Position numbers and translations under genes: made by a program
Source: Hymenopellis radicata
Taxonomy: Eukaryota > Basidiomycota > Agaricomycetes > Agaricales > Physalacriaceae
Direction: 5' to 3'
Assembly (NCBI GenBank): GCA_015501595.1
Contig: JADNRX010000594.1
Coordinates: 1-30,422, forward strand
Length of the DNA: 30,422 nucleotides
The notes under the pieces: generated by a model
Seen by the model: only the letters and a program-made list of their open reading frames with translations
Database searches by the model: none
Told to the model about the DNA's origin: nothing
Shown: positions 29,236-30,422 of the stretch, one piece after another
Layout: every line of letters begins with the position of its first letter
How positions within the stretch are numbered: position 1 is the first letter of the stretch

Positions 29236-30422
29236 ATGTCTACGAGCAAAGGCGTCGCCATCGTCACTGGATCTGCACAGGGGATCGGAAAAGCATCGCT
29301 ATCCGACTTGCACAGGACGGGTACGATGTCGCTATCAACGATCTTCCAGCGAAGAAGGAGAAGCTCGATCAAGTTGCAGCCGACATTACTGCTAGGACTG
29401 GCCGGCGGGTCTCGATTCAGATCGCAGACGTATCGGAAGAAGAACAAGTCAAGGGCATGATTCAGGACGTGGTCAAGACCCTCGGCGGGCTCGACGTGGT
29501 TCGTATTCCTATTGTCTCCGATATCTTTGTTAACTTCCATGACAGATGATTGCGAACGCCGGCGTCTGTATTCCGGTGCACGCTTCTCAACAGTGGGTTT
29601 TGCCTACTTCTTCAATAGCTGTTGATTGTAACCTGTTCAAGTGGATGTCAAAACCTGGATTGGCTCTTTGCGACTAATCTTCGAAGCATGATGCTCTGCT
29701 ACAAGTACGCCGCGGTGCAGATGATAGAACAGGGTCGAGGAGGTCGCATCATCGGTGCTTCATCGCTCGCGGGGAAGCAAGGTTCTTTCTATCTATGGAA
29801 TCATCTCTTCGTGAATGATTCTGAATGATTGGATCAACAGGCGGACCTTCCAGGGCATGTACGGCGCTACCAAGTTTGGTATCCGCGGATTAACCCAAAG
29901 CGTTGGTAAGCCGGACATGTCTTGACTGCTGGAGATAAAGTCAACGAGATATGCAGCGACTGAGCTTGGGAACACGGCATCACTGTCAACGCTTACGCGT
30001 AAGTCCAATCGACGTTGTTCTTTATGCGGGATATTCTGCGACGCATCGAATGATTAGTCCAGTATGGCTTCATGGCGTCCTCTCCTTCGAATCTCACAGC
30101 ATAAAACGTCGACAGTCTCACTGACACAGAAGCTCTCTATTCAGCTGAGGCTGCGCATGCGGGGTCGACGTGCAAGCCTTGTTTGCCGCTGTTAGCAGTC
30201 TTCCTATCCAATCCATGCAGTTGAAGATTGACACGTATTGCATTGCATCCCTAGCTGAAAGCCCAATCGGCCATGAAATAGGTCGGCACAGTCGAAGACG
30301 TAGCAGGTCTGATTTCGTTTCTTGTGACCAAAAGATGCACGTCTTATCACAGGTACGTTTGCTTCGAGCCCTTCTCAAAGATAACAGCTTGAGCACATTA
30401 CTCATAGGGCAAACGGTAAGCC
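29236..30422 (+). pseudogene. Short-chain dehydrogenase/reductase (frame-disrupted, runs off right edge)
   Basis: The start MSTSKGVAIVTGSAQGIGK contains the Rossmann TGxxxGIG cofactor motif. SIAIRLAQDGYDVAINDLPA, then ADVSEEEQV, MIANAGVC (NAG motif), LFATNLRSMMLCYKYAAVQM and GGRIIGASSLAGKQG (catalytic Ser) follow. Then come YGATKFGIRGLTQSV (catalytic YxxxK) and ATELG with the conserved HGITVNAYA block in another frame, then GTVEDVAGLISFLV. This is a classical NAD(P)-dependent SDR, closest in feel to acetoin/diacetyl reductase-like members; substrate unassigned. Introns at 29499-29545 and several downstream are typical. The frame breaks in an A run (29289-29292), near the CC in CTTCCAGG (about 29850), at GGGAACAC (about 29970) and in an A run near 30332. 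The last exons reach the window edge. Confidence 0.85.

Overview
The window is nuclear DNA of a filamentous basidiomycete, most likely an Agaricomycete. The evidence is genes split by many 46-57 nt GT-AG introns, a single-exon F-box protein, a Zn2Cys6 regulator of a basidiomycete-type family, a TET/JBP-type dioxygenase, and integrase-type DNA transposons. No rRNA, tRNA or CRISPR was seen.

Layout. (i) 1-1040: gene-free DNA containing the right-hand end of a DNA transposon that began outside the window (phased repeat array 596-704, terminus 761-787). (ii) 1049-20597: a 19.5 kb outer element, delimited by perfect 27-bp terminal inverted repeats (TIRs) and an exact 8-bp target duplication (1041-1048 / 20598-20605). 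Its size comes from nested insertions. One is an 11.9 kb relative (element A, 1681-13560) that landed in the C-terminal coding region of the outer element's integrase gene. The other is a 3.3 kb gag-only LTR retrotransposon (16047-19321; 215-bp LTRs, 5-bp target duplication). (iii) 20606-30422: flanking DNA with an F-box gene, a Zn2Cys6 transcription-factor gene, two small hypothetical genes, and a short-chain dehydrogenase gene that runs off the right edge.

Element A is the most interesting part. It has diverged TIRs, subterminal arrays of a GTCTGGCTTT motif in inverted orientation at its two ends, spaced about 20 bp apart, and at least four genes. These are an integrase-type DDE transposase (minus, 3598-2005, frameshifted); a 14-exon gene for a 993-codon protein with an N-terminal Cys-rich block and a C-terminal HPDK J-like motif (minus, 7312-3701); a 5-exon unknown gene (minus, 8524-7547) with a MITE immediately upstream; and an intact 8-exon, 913-aa TET/JBP-type 2-oxoglutarate/Fe(II) dioxygenase gene (plus, 10141-13229). 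The arrangement suggests a large cargo-bearing transposon family that carries a putative DNA-base oxidase. Fungal TET/JBP genes are best known from association with KDZ transposons, and no KDZ transposase was recognised here.

Several coding regions (integrase, transcription factor, dehydrogenase, a Val/Pro/Glu-rich relic) are interrupted by single-base indels, many next to homopolymers, while the dioxygenase and the J-like gene splice cleanly in frame. Either these genes are young pseudogenes or the assembly has local homopolymer errors.
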